Shown here one piece after another: positions 16,596 to 25,607 of a DNA stretch of 64,000 bases (within the stretch, counting starts at the first letter, position 1; every line of letters starts with the position of its first letter). The notes under the pieces were generated by a model. The model was not told the origin of the DNA, ran no database searches, and worked only from the letters and a program-made list of their open reading frames with translations. Origin of the DNA: Phycisphaera sp. (lineage in GTDB: Bacteria; Planctomycetota; Phycisphaerae; Phycisphaerales; SM1A02); NCBI GenBank assembly GCA_016124975.1, contig WGMP01000004.1:1-64000 (forward strand). The letters run 5' to 3'. A program made the position numbers and the translations under genes.

Positions 16596-17669
16596 ATGAG
16601 CCAGCTTGCAATGACGGAACCCAAGACGAAAGAGCCGCGTCCAGGCGCGCATGGCGCCATCCTCGTGTCGGGCGCAGGTGGCGAGATGGGGCACACCCTC
16701 CTCGCGATGCTGGCCGCACAGCACCACGGAACGCGCGAGATCGTCGCGCTCGACCTGCGGGCGCTGCCCTCCGAGAGCGCGGGCCACGCCACCGCAGCCT
16801 ACGCGGGCGATGTCTCAGACCCCGCCTTCATCGAGGATCTCGCGCTCCGCCACGACATCTCCGAGGTCTGGCACCTCGCCGCGCTTCTCTCGACGCGCGG
16901 CGAGAAGAGCCCGGAGCTCGCGCTCAAGGTGAATGTCATGGGCAGCGCGAACCTGCTGAAGCTCGCGGCCGACAGCGCCGCGCGGCGCGGGTCGAGCGTG
17001 AAGTTCATGTTCCCGTCGACGATCGCGGTCTACGGCGTGCCCACGCTCGACGCGAAGCGTGCGGCTGGCCGCGTGACCGAGGACCAGTGCCTCGAGCCGA
17101 TCACGATGTACGGCGTCAACAAGCGCGCGGTCGAGGAGATGGGCCGCTACTACGCGCGGCACTATCGCCTGCTCGCGGCCGACCGCATGGACTGCGCGGT
17201 CGACTTCCGCTCGATCCGCTTCCCGGGCATCATCTCGGCCGACACGGTTCCGACGGGCGGCACCAGCGACTATGGCCCCGAGATGCTGCATGCCGCCGCG
17301 CAGGGGAAGCCCTACGCCTGCTTCGTGCGGCCCGATGCGCGCATTCCGTTCATGACGATGCCCGACGCCGTGCGTTCGCTGATGGAGCTTGCCGACGCCC
17401 CGCGCGCGCAGTTGACGCGCCTCGTCTACAACGTGGCCGCGTTCGCGCCGAGCGCTGCCGAGATCGCCGAGAAGGTGCGCGAGTTCTTCCCGAAGGCCGA
17501 GATCACCTACGCGCCCACGCTCGAGCGGCAGAAGATCGTCGACAGCTGGCCCGAGGACTGCGACGACAGCGCCGCGCGCCGCGACTGGGGCTGGAAGCCC
17601 GAGCACGGGTTTCACGAGGCTTTCGCGGAGTATCTCGTTCCGAAGATCAAGGCGCGCTACGGGGCCTGA
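16596..17669 (+). CDS. L-threonine 3-dehydrogenase, SDR (epimerase-like) type
   Basis: This is a 357-residue short-chain dehydrogenase. A Rossmann motif (ILVSGAGGEMGHTL) and the YxxxK pair (MYGVNKRAVEEMG) come with features specific to SDR-type threonine dehydrogenase: SIRFPGIISADTVPTGGTSDY and IVDSWPEDCDDSAARRDWGW. The enzyme oxidises threonine to 2-amino-3-ketobutyrate with NAD+. Glycine C-acetyltransferase, the next enzyme of the pathway, is encoded 2.6 kb downstream on the same strand, which supports the call. ATG at 16596 has AGGA upstream. A general NAD-dependent epimerase is the fallback. Confidence 0.88.
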   Translation: MSQLAMTEPKTKEPRPGAHGAILVSGAGGEMGHTLLAMLAAQHHGTREIVALDLRALPSESAGHATAAYAGDVSDPAFIEDLALRHDISEVWHLAALLSTRGEKSPELALKVNVMGSANLLKLAADSAARRGSSVKFMFPSTIAVYGVPTLDAKRAAGRVTEDQCLEPITMYGVNKRAVEEMGRYYARHYRLLAADRMDCAVDFRSIRFPGIISADTVPTGGTSDYGPEMLHAAAQGKPYACFVRPDARIPFMTMPDAVRSLMELADAPRAQLTRLVYNVAAFAPSAAEIAEKVREFFPKAEITYAPTLERQKIVDSWPEDCDDSAARRDWGWKPEHGFHEAFAEYLVPKIKARYGA

Positions 17670-17699
17670 AGCCTCGGTGCATGAAGGTGGTGCGCGGGG

Positions 17700-19031
17700 A
17701 TGGCGACGGACCCGTACTCGATCCTTCTCCTCTCGGGCGGGCTCATCGCGTCGCTTCCGCTCGCCTACTTCTCGATGCGCGCGGCGCGCAAGCGGCGCCA
17801 CATCCGCGACACGCCGACCTCGAAGACCGCGGGCGTCTTCATCGGGGATGTCGAGGTCAAGGGCACCGCGGAGATCGACCGCGCGCTTGTCAGCTATCTC
17901 GCGGAGCGCCGCTGCGTGCACTACGAGTGGAGCGTCGCGGAGCACTGGCGGCGCACCGTGGTCGAGAGCTACACCGATTCGAAGGGAAACCGCCGCACGC
18001 GCACGCGCGTCGAGAGCGGGTGGACCACGGTCGCCTCGGGCGGCGAGTCACGGCCCTTCTATGTGCTCGACGACACGGGCCACATCCTCGTCAGGCCCGA
18101 GGGGATGACGGTCGAGGGGCGCACGGTCTTCTCGCTCTCCTGCGGGCCTGGCCACGCCTTCTACTATGGCCGCGGGCCCTCGGGCGCCATCGCGAACTCG
18201 ACCTTCACGCGGCAGTTCTCAGAGACCGCGGTTCCCTTGCATGAGCCCGTGTTCGTGATGGGGCGCGCGCGGCAACGCGCCGACATCGTGGCCGCGGAGA
18301 TCGCGCATGACCGCGACGCGCGCTTCTCGCTCGTCACCTTGCGAAGCGAGGACGATGTCGCGCGCGGCTACGGCACGACGGGATGGCTGCTCGGGATCCT
18401 CGGCCTCGTGGTGGCGACGGCCGGTGGCCTGATCGGCGTGGTGGGGGAGGCGCAGGGCGATCGCGCCGTGCTCGCCCTCTGGGGCGGAATGGGAGCCGCG
18501 GGGTACCTCGCCGCGCTTGCGCTCCTGTGGGCCGTCATGACCTTTAACGCGCTCGTCGCCCTGCGCGAGCGCGTGCGCCGCGGCTGGGCCAACATCGATG
18601 TCGAGCTGAAGCGCCGCGCAGACCTCATCCCGAACCTCGCCGAGACGGTAAAGGGCGCGCGCCTCCACGAGGCCGAGACGCAGCGACTCCTCGCGCTCCT
18701 CCGCTCGCAGGCGGCGGTCGACCCCGCGGCCGTGCGCGAGGGGCGTGCGGCCGTCGAGGGCATCGCGCCCGCCATGCTCGCGATCGCCGAGGCGTATCCA
18801 GATCTCAAGACGGGGAAGAACTTCCTCGCGCTGCAGGAGGAGCTGACGCGCACCGAGTCCCGCATCGCGCTCGCGCGGACCTACTACAACGGCACGGTGA
18901 CGGCGTTCAACGCCCGCATCGCGGTCGTCCCCGACAGCGCGCTCGCGCGGATCGGCGGGCTCAGACCCTTCGCGTTCTTCGAGGCGAAGGGCCTCGAGCG
19001 CGAGGCGGTGGAGGTCGAGTTCGCCAGCTGA
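17700..19031 (+). CDS. GIDE-domain and LemA-domain fusion membrane protein
   Basis: This is a 443-residue protein. After one N-terminal membrane segment, residues of about 35-215 look like the GIDE domain of MUL1-type proteins (IRDTPTSKTAGVFIGDVEVK, RRCVHYEWSVAEHW). Two more membrane segments follow (about 228-290: GWLLGILGLVVATAGGLIG and AAGYLAALALLWAVM). The C-terminal part is LemA: ERVRRGWANIDVELKRRADL, IPNLAETVKG, FLALQEELTRTESRIALART and YYNGTVTAFN. LemA proteins are membrane-anchored helical bundles of unsettled role. There is no RING finger, so no ubiquitin-ligase role is implied. It starts 30 bases after the dehydrogenase gene. Confidence 0.85.
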   Translation: MATDPYSILLLSGGLIASLPLAYFSMRAARKRRHIRDTPTSKTAGVFIGDVEVKGTAEIDRALVSYLAERRCVHYEWSVAEHWRRTVVESYTDSKGNRRTRTRVESGWTTVASGGESRPFYVLDDTGHILVRPEGMTVEGRTVFSLSCGPGHAFYYGRGPSGAIANSTFTRQFSETAVPLHEPVFVMGRARQRADIVAAEIAHDRDARFSLVTLRSEDDVARGYGTTGWLLGILGLVVATAGGLIGVVGEAQGDRAVLALWGGMGAAGYLAALALLWAVMTFNALVALRERVRRGWANIDVELKRRADLIPNLAETVKGARLHEAETQRLLALLRSQAAVDPAAVREGRAAVEGIAPAMLAIAEAYPDLKTGKNFLALQEELTRTESRIALARTYYNGTVTAFNARIAVVPDSALARIGGLRPFAFFEAKGLEREAVEVEFAS

Positions 19032-19232
19032 CTTTCGGCGGACGCGCGCACCTTGTGGCGACTCGTCAGACAGAACCGAGAAGGGCGCAGGAGTGCTGGC
19101 CACGGAGGTGCGAAGGGCGGCGTTGGATCAAAGTCCCAGCGGCGAGCACGGAGCCGCGGCGCCGTCCGTCGGGATCAGGCTTGCCCCGCGGTAGCCCCGT
19201 TCAACCTCGCGGAGCCGAGTTAGAGTGCCTGC

Positions 19233-20246
19233 ATGGAATCCTCGCCCGACCGCGACAACGGAGAATGGCGTTCTGAGAGGGCCGAGCCACCGCCGCCTGC
19301 GAGCGACTCGCGTGTCGCGCAGCCAGGTGCGCCCTACATTCCGTCGGGCGAGCTCGGTTCGTGGTGGTTCGCGTCGATCGGCGCCATCGTCATCGGGCTG
19401 TGTGCAGGCTGTGGATCGGGATTGCTCGCGGCGTGGCTCGTGGTTTCGACCACTCGGACTTCGGCCCTGCTCAAGGGGGTGTCCATCGCGCTCGTCGTCG
19501 GCGTGGTGGTCGCGAGCCTCGCGACCGCCTTCCTCTCGAGGCTCGCCAAGGTACGGTCGCTGAGCTTCGTAGGGTGGTTGGGCCTTGGCGCGGGCATCGC
19601 GTTCGGCTACGGCGGCACCTGCGGCGCGATTCAGTGCTTCCTCACGCCCCCGCCACCCGACTGGTCGACCGCGATCAGCGGCTGGTGGGACAACATCTTG
19701 GATGGCACGGTGCTGCTCAACACGCTGCAGGCCGCACTGCCCGCAGTCTGGCAGGTCGTGGTGCTCCTCGCGGTCGCCGTTTTCTCCGCGGTGCTGATTT
19801 GCGTCGGATCAGGCATCGCGTGCACGTACCTCACGCACGGATTCCTGTTCGAGGAGGCCACTGGCGGCTGGTTCAGGAAGCCGGTCCTCATCGCGCGCAC
19901 CCATGCAGCCCAGCCAAACTGGCTGTTCGCGATCGACCCGAGCATCTTCGGAAAGCATGGAATCATCGACTCGGACCTCTCGAAGCCGGCACCAGATGGC
20001 TTCGACGAGTGGGTCGACGTCTACCTGCACCCTTCGATCAGCCCGCACGAACTGTCGCTCGTGCGCTTCCGATCGGCGAAGGTCGAGATCAAGCAGACCT
20101 TCCTGATGAAGAAGAAGCGCGTTGCCGACTACGACGGGATCGGCGAAGCCTACTTCATGCGCACGGCCGATGTCGAGCGGGTGCGCGAGCAGGCGCGCGC
20201 CGCGGGGAAGCTGCGGTTGGCCGATTCCGACGGGCCCTCGCGCTGA
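19233..20246 (+). CDS. Hypothetical multi-pass membrane protein
   Basis: This is a 337-residue protein I do not recognise. The N-terminal 40 residues are polar and proline-rich. Four membrane segments follow (about 45-68, 80-102, 108-128 and 165-200), and a soluble C-terminal domain of about 130 residues begins near GWFRKPVLIARTHAAQ. The last part is charged (FRSAKVEIKQTFLMKKKR). ATG at 19233 lacks a clear ribosome binding site. It lies between the GIDE-LemA gene and kbl; a 200-base gap before it holds nothing I can identify. Base composition is slightly less GC-rich than its neighbours. Confidence 0.7.
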   Translation: MESSPDRDNGEWRSERAEPPPPASDSRVAQPGAPYIPSGELGSWWFASIGAIVIGLCAGCGSGLLAAWLVVSTTRTSALLKGVSIALVVGVVVASLATAFLSRLAKVRSLSFVGWLGLGAGIAFGYGGTCGAIQCFLTPPPPDWSTAISGWWDNILDGTVLLNTLQAALPAVWQVVVLLAVAVFSAVLICVGSGIACTYLTHGFLFEEATGGWFRKPVLIARTHAAQPNWLFAIDPSIFGKHGIIDSDLSKPAPDGFDEWVDVYLHPSISPHELSLVRFRSAKVEIKQTFLMKKKRVADYDGIGEAYFMRTADVERVREQARAAGKLRLADSDGPSR

Positions 20247-20271
20247 CGCCAACCTCCGATAGACTCACGGC

Positions 20272-21495
20272 ATGACCACGCTCGCCGCCCCGACCTTTCC
20301 TTCGCGCACCCAGCAGATCCTCGAGACCCTTCGCCAGAACGGGCAGCTGAAGCACCTTCAGACGATCGAAGGCCCGATGGACGCGACCGTGAAGCTGAAG
20401 GGCTACGGCGAGGTCGCGTGCTTCTGCTCGAACAACTATCTCGGCCTTGCGAACCACCCCGAGGTGGTCGAGGCGGGCATCGCGGGCATCCGCAAGTACG
20501 GCGCCGGCACTGCGAGCGTGCGCTTCATCTGCGGCACCTTCGACTGCCACCACTCGCTCGAGGCGCGCATCGCCGAGTTCTACGGCGTCGAGGCGTCGTA
20601 CACCTTCACGAGCTGCTGGAACGCGAACGAGGCGATTTTCCCGACGCTCTGCGAGCCGGGCGACATCATCATCTCGGACGAGCTGAACCACGCGTCGATC
20701 ATCGACGGAATCCGACTCGCTGCGGTGATCAAGAAGGGCCTCCTCAAGACGGTCTACCGCCACAACGACCTCGCCTCGCTGCGGGCGAAGCTCGCGGAGG
20801 CGCGCGCGAACCCCGAGATGACGGGCACGATCTGGGTCGTCACCGACGGCGTCTTCTCGATGGAGGGCGACATCGCAGACCTTCCCGCGATGCGAAGGCT
20901 TTGCGACGAGTTCGGCGCGTACCTTGTGGTCGACGACTCGCACGGCACGGGCGTGATGGGCGCGACGGGCCGCGGCACCCACGAGCACCAGGGGCTCGCG
21001 GGAACGCAGATCGACTACATCACGGGCACCCTCGGCAAAGCGCTCGGCGGCGGCGCTGGCGGCTACATCGCGGGCTCGCGCAAGGCGATCGACCTCCTGA
21101 TCCAGCGCGGGCGGCCGACGCTCTTCTCGAACGCGCTTCCGTGCACGATCGCGTGCAGCGCCGAGAAGGCGATCGAGGTCTTGATGCGCGAGCCGCAGCG
21201 CGTGGCCAAGCTGCGCGCCAATGTCGACGCTGCGCGCGCGGGAATCCGCGCGGCGGGCTTCGAGGTCCTCGCGAGCCCGACCGCGATCTGCCCGATCATC
21301 GTCCACGACACGGCGAAGGCAATCGCGATGTCGAAGCGGCTGCTCGAGCTCGGCGTCTTCGTGATCGGATTCGGCTTCCCCGTCGTTCCCGAGGGGCATG
21401 CGCGCCTGCGCGTCCAGATCTCGGCGGCGCACGAGGCGGCGCACATCAAGCAGCTCGTCGATGGCCTCGCCGTCCTGCGCCGCGAGTTCGCCTGA
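20272..21495 (+). CDS. kbl: Glycine C-acetyltransferase (2-amino-3-ketobutyrate CoA ligase)
   Basis: This is a 407-residue PLP enzyme of the alpha-oxoamine synthase family. It converts 2-amino-3-ketobutyrate and CoA into glycine and acetyl-CoA. The family features are clear: FCSNNYLGLANHPEV, GTASVRFICGTFDCHHSLEA, VVDDSHGTGVMGATGRG, and the PLP-binding Lys256 in GTLGKALGGGAGGY. The phrase ICGT...HHSLEA fits Kbl better than BioF or ALAS, and threonine dehydrogenase is encoded upstream. ATG at 20272 is 25 bases after the previous gene. Confidence 0.94.
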   Translation: MTTLAAPTFPSRTQQILETLRQNGQLKHLQTIEGPMDATVKLKGYGEVACFCSNNYLGLANHPEVVEAGIAGIRKYGAGTASVRFICGTFDCHHSLEARIAEFYGVEASYTFTSCWNANEAIFPTLCEPGDIIISDELNHASIIDGIRLAAVIKKGLLKTVYRHNDLASLRAKLAEARANPEMTGTIWVVTDGVFSMEGDIADLPAMRRLCDEFGAYLVVDDSHGTGVMGATGRGTHEHQGLAGTQIDYITGTLGKALGGGAGGYIAGSRKAIDLLIQRGRPTLFSNALPCTIACSAEKAIEVLMREPQRVAKLRANVDAARAGIRAAGFEVLASPTAICPIIVHDTAKAIAMSKRLLELGVFVIGFGFPVVPEGHARLRVQISAAHEAAHIKQLVDGLAVLRREFA

Positions 21496-21639
21496 CCGCA
21501 GCGCGCGGGCGCCCCGGCCCGACGCGACCGTTCGCCTTCGGTGAGGCCGCCGTCAGGAATTCGTGGAATCGCGGTGCTTTCCTCGACCCCGGCTTGCGCG
21601 GACCACGGCGGGCGTGGGACACTCCCCGTGGAGGAATGC

Positions 21640-23433
21640 ATGCCGAGCGGGCAGACTGGTGCAACCCAAGCCAACGGTGCGCGGCTTCCGCGGCCTGAAG
21701 GTTCGCTGCTCTCCGCGCTTGTCGATCCGCCGCTGCGACTCGCGGAGTGGGCGTTCGGGCTTGACGAGATCGACCGCATGGCCGACGAGGTCGCTGCGGG
21801 CCGACCCGTCGAAGGCGCCGACACGGACCTGATGAAGCGCATCCTTCGGGCCACGCGCATCGAGGCGCGCATCGACGCGGACGAGCTCACGCGCATCCCC
21901 GCGACGGGCCCCGTCCTCTGCTGCTCGAACCACCCGCTTGGCGGCGCAGACAGCACCGCGCTTCTCGGCGCCGTGGTCGCCAGGAGGCCCGACACCAAGA
22001 TCCTCGCGAACAGCCTGATGGCGCGCTTTCCGTTCCTGGCGCAGTACTGCATCTTCGTCGACCCGTTCGGCGGGCGCGATGCGGCGCGCAGGAACGCTGC
22101 TGCGATTCGCGAGGCGCTCGAGTGGCTGAAGAAGGGCGGCGCGCTCGTCGCGTTTCCTGCGGGCGAAGTGAGCGCGATCGCGTGGGGTCGTTGGACGCCC
22201 GCCGATCCGCCCTGGTCGACGGTTCCCGCCCGCATCGCGCTGAAGGCTGGCGCCAAGGTCGTCCCCATCTGGTGCGAAGGAACCAACCGCGGCGTCTTCC
22301 ACGCGGCGGGCCTCGTCCACCCGCGTCTGCGGACCGCGCTGCTGCCGGCGGAGTTCATCTCGCGCCGCGGCACGGCGGTCGAGTTCCGCGTCGGGCGCGC
22401 GCTGTCGACCGAGGGCCTCGGCCTCGACGCGGAGAGCCTGACACGGCTCGTGCGCGGGCGCAGCGAGCTCCTGCGTCGCAACGCGCCCGCCCCGCGCACG
22501 GTGCAGTCGATGGCGGAGATCGCGCCCTGCGCCTCGACGCGCGAAGAGCTTGCCGCGGAGTTCGACGCGCTCCCTGCGGAAGCGCTTCTTTCCCGCGACG
22601 GCGACTTCCGCACCTTTGCGGTGCGCGCATCGCAGATCCCGCGCGCCTTCGCCGAGATCGGCCGCCTGCGCGAGATCGCCTATCGCGCGGTCGGCGAGGG
22701 AAGCGGCAAGCCGAGCGACACGGACCGCTTCGACCCCGCCTACTGGCAGCTCGTCGTGTGGCACGCCGCGAACCGCGAGATCGTCGGCGGCTACAGGATC
22801 GGCGTCGTCGACGAGCTCTTGCGCGCGTCGGGCGTCGACGGGCTCTACTCCGCGACGCTCTTCGAGTATGCGCCCGAACTCGTGGAGGAGCTCCGCGACG
22901 CCGTCGAGCTCGGGCGCTCGTTCGTGCGGCTCGAGTACCAGCGGCAGCCGCTTCCGCTTTCGCTTCTCTGGAAGGGAATCGGGCTCTTCCTCCTTCGCCA
23001 CGGCCTTTCGCGCATGTTCGGGCCCGTGAGCATCTCGAATGACTACGACTCGACCTCGAAGGAGCTCATCATGGAGTTCCTAGAGCGTCATCGGCTTGCC
23101 GCGCCGTTCGCGAAGCAGGTGCGGCCGCGCACGCCGCCCGAGCGTCGCGGGATCCCGTCATGGACGGCGCAGGAGCGCGCCGTGGCGGCGTCCGACTTCG
23201 GGCAGCTCGAGCGGCTCGTCGACGAGATCGAGCGCGGCAAGCGCGCGGTGCCCGTCCTGCTGCGGCATTACCTCCGGCTGAACGCGCGGCTCCTCGCCTT
23301 CAACCTCGACCGCGACTTCGGCGATGTGGTCGACGCGCTGATGCTCGTCGACATGCGGCAGATCGACGAGCGCATCGTGCGCTACTACCTCGGCTCGCAA
23401 GGGGCGCCCGACGAGGGCGTCAGCGGACGCTGA
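21640..23433 (+). CDS. Two-domain acyltransferase, PlsC-like plus OlsB/GNAT-like (OlsF-like candidate ornithine-lipid synthase)
   Basis: This is a 597-residue protein. Residues of about 60-290 are a lysophospholipid acyltransferase-like domain with SNHPLGGADSTAL (an H-x5-D form of the catalytic motif) and AFPAGEVSAI. Residues of about 330-530 match the OlsB/hemolysin-type N-acyltransferase: EIGRLREIAYRAVGEGSGK, IVGGYRIG, GLYSATLFEY, LGRSFVRLEYQ and FGPVSISNDY. Known OlsF proteins combine both activities and make ornithine lipids from ornithine and acyl donors; transfer of that role here is inference. ATG at 21640 has GGAGG just upstream, better than earlier in-frame codons. The 3' end overlaps the convergent mrp gene by 14 bases. 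Confidence 0.82.
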   Translation: MPSGQTGATQANGARLPRPEGSLLSALVDPPLRLAEWAFGLDEIDRMADEVAAGRPVEGADTDLMKRILRATRIEARIDADELTRIPATGPVLCCSNHPLGGADSTALLGAVVARRPDTKILANSLMARFPFLAQYCIFVDPFGGRDAARRNAAAIREALEWLKKGGALVAFPAGEVSAIAWGRWTPADPPWSTVPARIALKAGAKVVPIWCEGTNRGVFHAAGLVHPRLRTALLPAEFISRRGTAVEFRVGRALSTEGLGLDAESLTRLVRGRSELLRRNAPAPRTVQSMAEIAPCASTREELAAEFDALPAEALLSRDGDFRTFAVRASQIPRAFAEIGRLREIAYRAVGEGSGKPSDTDRFDPAYWQLVVWHAANREIVGGYRIGVVDELLRASGVDGLYSATLFEYAPELVEELRDAVELGRSFVRLEYQRQPLPLSLLWKGIGLFLLRHGLSRMFGPVSISNDYDSTSKELIMEFLERHRLAAPFAKQVRPRTPPERRGIPSWTAQERAVAASDFGQLERLVDEIERGKRAVPVLLRHYLRLNARLLAFNLDRDFGDVVDALMLVDMRQIDERIVRYYLGSQGAPDEGVSGR

Positions 23434-24517
23434 TCGTCGGCTGGACGAGCGTGCCTTGGAAGGACAGGGTCGAGACGCGCGCGGCCACATTGCGCGCCAC
23501 GAGGTCAAGCTCCGCCCCGAGTCGCGCGTCGTTCCAGTTCGCGAGCGGCGTGCCACGGTCGCTGTGAACGCGAAGCGCGGGGCGGATCGCGATCGAGCCG
23601 AGGAAGTTCAGACCCATCGCGTGCGCCATGATCTCCGCGCCGCCCTTTCCGAAGAGGTCGTGCTCGCGGCCCGTGTCGTCGACGAAGACGCTCATGTTCT
23701 CGACGACGCCGATGACGGGGACGCCGAGCTGTTCGAACATCTTCGCGGCGCGGCGCGCGTCGTCCTGCGCGACCTGCTGCGGCGTGCACACGATCACCGC
23801 GCCCGAGAGCGGCAGGAGCTGCGAGAGCGTCAGCGGCACATCGCCCGTCCCTGGCGGCAGATCGACGATCAGGTAGTCGAGCTCGCCCCATTCGGTCTGG
23901 GTCGCGAGCTGCTTGAAGGCGCCGTGCGCCATCGGTCCGCGCCAGATCAGCGGCTTGTCGGGGTCGACGAGCTTGCCGATCGTCATCGCCTTGATGCCGT
24001 GCACCTCGAACGGAAGCAGCATGTTGCCGCGCGCCTGCGTCGGCTCGTCCTCGAGCCCGAGCATGGTCGGCGCGCTCGGCCCGTAGATGTCGCCATCGAG
24101 GAGGCCCGTGCGCGCGCCCATCCGCGCGAGCGCGACCGCGAGGTTGACGGCCACGGTCGACTTGCCGACGCCGCCCTTGCCCGCACCGACCGCGATGACC
24201 TGACGGACGCCAGGAAGCGGGTTGGCGCCGTCCTTGGTGCGCTCGTTGGCGCGGCGGACATCGGCGGTGAAGGTGACCTCGACGCCCGAGTGGCGCGCGC
24301 CGCGTTCGGCGGCCTTGGCGGCGATCGCGGCCTCGATGTCGCCGCGGATCTTGTCCTTCATCGGGCAGGCGGGCGTGGTCAGCTCGACCGTCACGAGCGC
24401 CCGGTCGCCCTCGACCTTGGTCTCCTTCACCATCCCGAGGGTGACGAGATCCTTGCGGATGTCGGGGTCGAGGACGGTGCGGAGGGCGTCGATGAGGTCG
24501 GCTGGGGTCAGGTTCAT
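23420..24517 (-). CDS. Mrp/ApbC-family P-loop ATPase (iron-sulfur carrier)
   Basis: This is a 365-residue protein. An N-terminal MIP18/DUF59 domain (about 1-90, with TTPACPMKDKI) is followed by the Mrp NTPase: deviant Walker A GKGGVGKST at 113-121, LLDGDIYGPSAPTMLG, DLPPGTGDVPLTL and LFGKGGAE. The family inserts or carries Fe-S clusters. The CxxC that normally precedes the FGxGG motif is missing: here the text is ENMSVFVDDTGREHDLFGKG. That removes the usual cluster ligands, so the classic carrier role is uncertain. The symbols mrp and apbC would both be used for this family. Transcription converges with the acyltransferase. Confidence 0.88.
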   Translation of the reverse strand: MNLTPADLIDALRTVLDPDIRKDLVTLGMVKETKVEGDRALVTVELTTPACPMKDKIRGDIEAAIAAKAAERGARHSGVEVTFTADVRRANERTKDGANPLPGVRQVIAVGAGKGGVGKSTVAVNLAVALARMGARTGLLDGDIYGPSAPTMLGLEDEPTQARGNMLLPFEVHGIKAMTIGKLVDPDKPLIWRGPMAHGAFKQLATQTEWGELDYLIVDLPPGTGDVPLTLSQLLPLSGAVIVCTPQQVAQDDARRAAKMFEQLGVPVIGVVENMSVFVDDTGREHDLFGKGGAEIMAHAMGLNFLGSIAIRPALRVHSDRGTPLANWNDARLGAELDLVARNVAARVSTLSFQGTLVQPTISVR

Positions 24518-24701
24518 GGCGAGGAAGCCCTCGAAAGTGCTTGAAATGATCTCGGACCGCCCCTCATAGCCGAGCGAGCGGGGAAGGATGGTAGCGTGAC
24601 ACGAGCGTCGGGCGGCAATGAAGCGGGCCTACGCTGCGTTTGGACGAAAGAATGGAACGCGAGACCCCGCGGCGCGGCGCGTTTGCGCAGGCCTCACCGC
24701 C

Positions 24702-24745
24702 GGAACACCACGGGAACACCACGGGAACACCACGGGAACACCACG
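24702..24745 (+). repeat. Four exact 11-bp repeats abutting a start codon
   Basis: The unit GGAACACCACG occurs four times in a row without change, and the last base directly precedes the ATG at 24746. Each unit supplies a GGA that could act as a weak ribosome binding site. Confidence 0.95.
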
Positions 24746-25570
24746 ATGAACAGCACGCCCGAACCGACGCACTGCATCCATCGCAACGGACTTCGCGCCC
24801 TGCTCTCGGTGGTGGCGCCGATCGCGGTCGCAGGCGCGCTGGGCGCAGCGTCCGTTGCGCATGCGCAGGACGGAGCGCAGGGCAGCAAGCAGGAAGGCAA
24901 GCAGGAAGGCAAGCAGGAAGGACGGCAGGGCGCGAAGCCGGACGACATCCTCCGCGGCCCCGCTGTGCCGAAGGAGGACGTCGAGTCCTCGCGGGGCTTC
25001 ACAGGCGGTTCGCGCGCGAAGCCTGCAGAAGGCATGCAGGACTCGGGCGAGAAGAAGGACGCGAAGCCCGATCGTGGCCGCACGGGCGCATCGCGCGCCG
25101 ACATCGAGCACCGCGCGTTCGTCGAGGCGGTCGCGCGGCTTGGGCTCGACGGCGAGCGCGCGAAGGCCGCTGACGCTGCCATCGCGGACTTCGCCGCGCG
25201 ACTCGAGGCGTGGCGTGAGATGGCGAAGTCGAAGCAGGAGGAGATGCAGCGCCTGCGCCGCAACGCTCCGAGCGACCAGCCGCCGAGCGAGGAGTTCAAG
25301 CGCGTGGCGTCGTCGATCGAGAAGAGCCGCCCAAAGCTCGCAGAGCTCGAGCAGCAGGTCTATGCCATGCTCGACGAGTCGGAGGGCGCGGCGCTCAAGG
25401 AGCACCACGACGCGGTCCGCAAGGAGATCCGCACCGCCATGGCACGCGAGGCAGAGGCGAAGCGCGCCGCTGCGAAGGAGGAGATGGAACGCAAGCGCAA
25501 GGCCCGTGAGGGGCGCGACGACAAGCCGTCAGGCGGCTCGAGCGGCTCGCCCGCGATGAATCCAGAATGA
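24746..25570 (+). CDS. Secreted charged helical protein with KQEG repeats
   Basis: This is a 274-residue protein. The signal peptide ends near VAHA|QDGAQG (hydrophobic LLSVVAPIAVAGALGAASVA). Next comes a short repeat, KQEGKQEGKQEGRQG, encoded by 12-bp tandem units around 24886-24925. A disordered, Lys/Asp-rich linker leads into a long charged helix, probably a coiled coil (about 115-255: LARLGLDGERAKAADA and KLAELEQQVYAMLDESEG). I recognise no family; the helical part recalls periplasmic LTxxQ/Spy-like or adaptor proteins only in general. ATG at 24746 follows the 11-bp repeats directly. It is divergent from mrp. Confidence 0.78.
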   Translation: MNSTPEPTHCIHRNGLRALLSVVAPIAVAGALGAASVAHAQDGAQGSKQEGKQEGKQEGRQGAKPDDILRGPAVPKEDVESSRGFTGGSRAKPAEGMQDSGEKKDAKPDRGRTGASRADIEHRAFVEAVARLGLDGERAKAADAAIADFAARLEAWREMAKSKQEEMQRLRRNAPSDQPPSEEFKRVASSIEKSRPKLAELEQQVYAMLDESEGAALKEHHDAVRKEIRTAMAREAEAKRAAAKEEMERKRKAREGRDDKPSGGSSGSPAMNPE

Positions 25571-25607
25571 GTCGGGCGCGCGACGCGCGCGAGGACGGCC
25601 TCGACGC

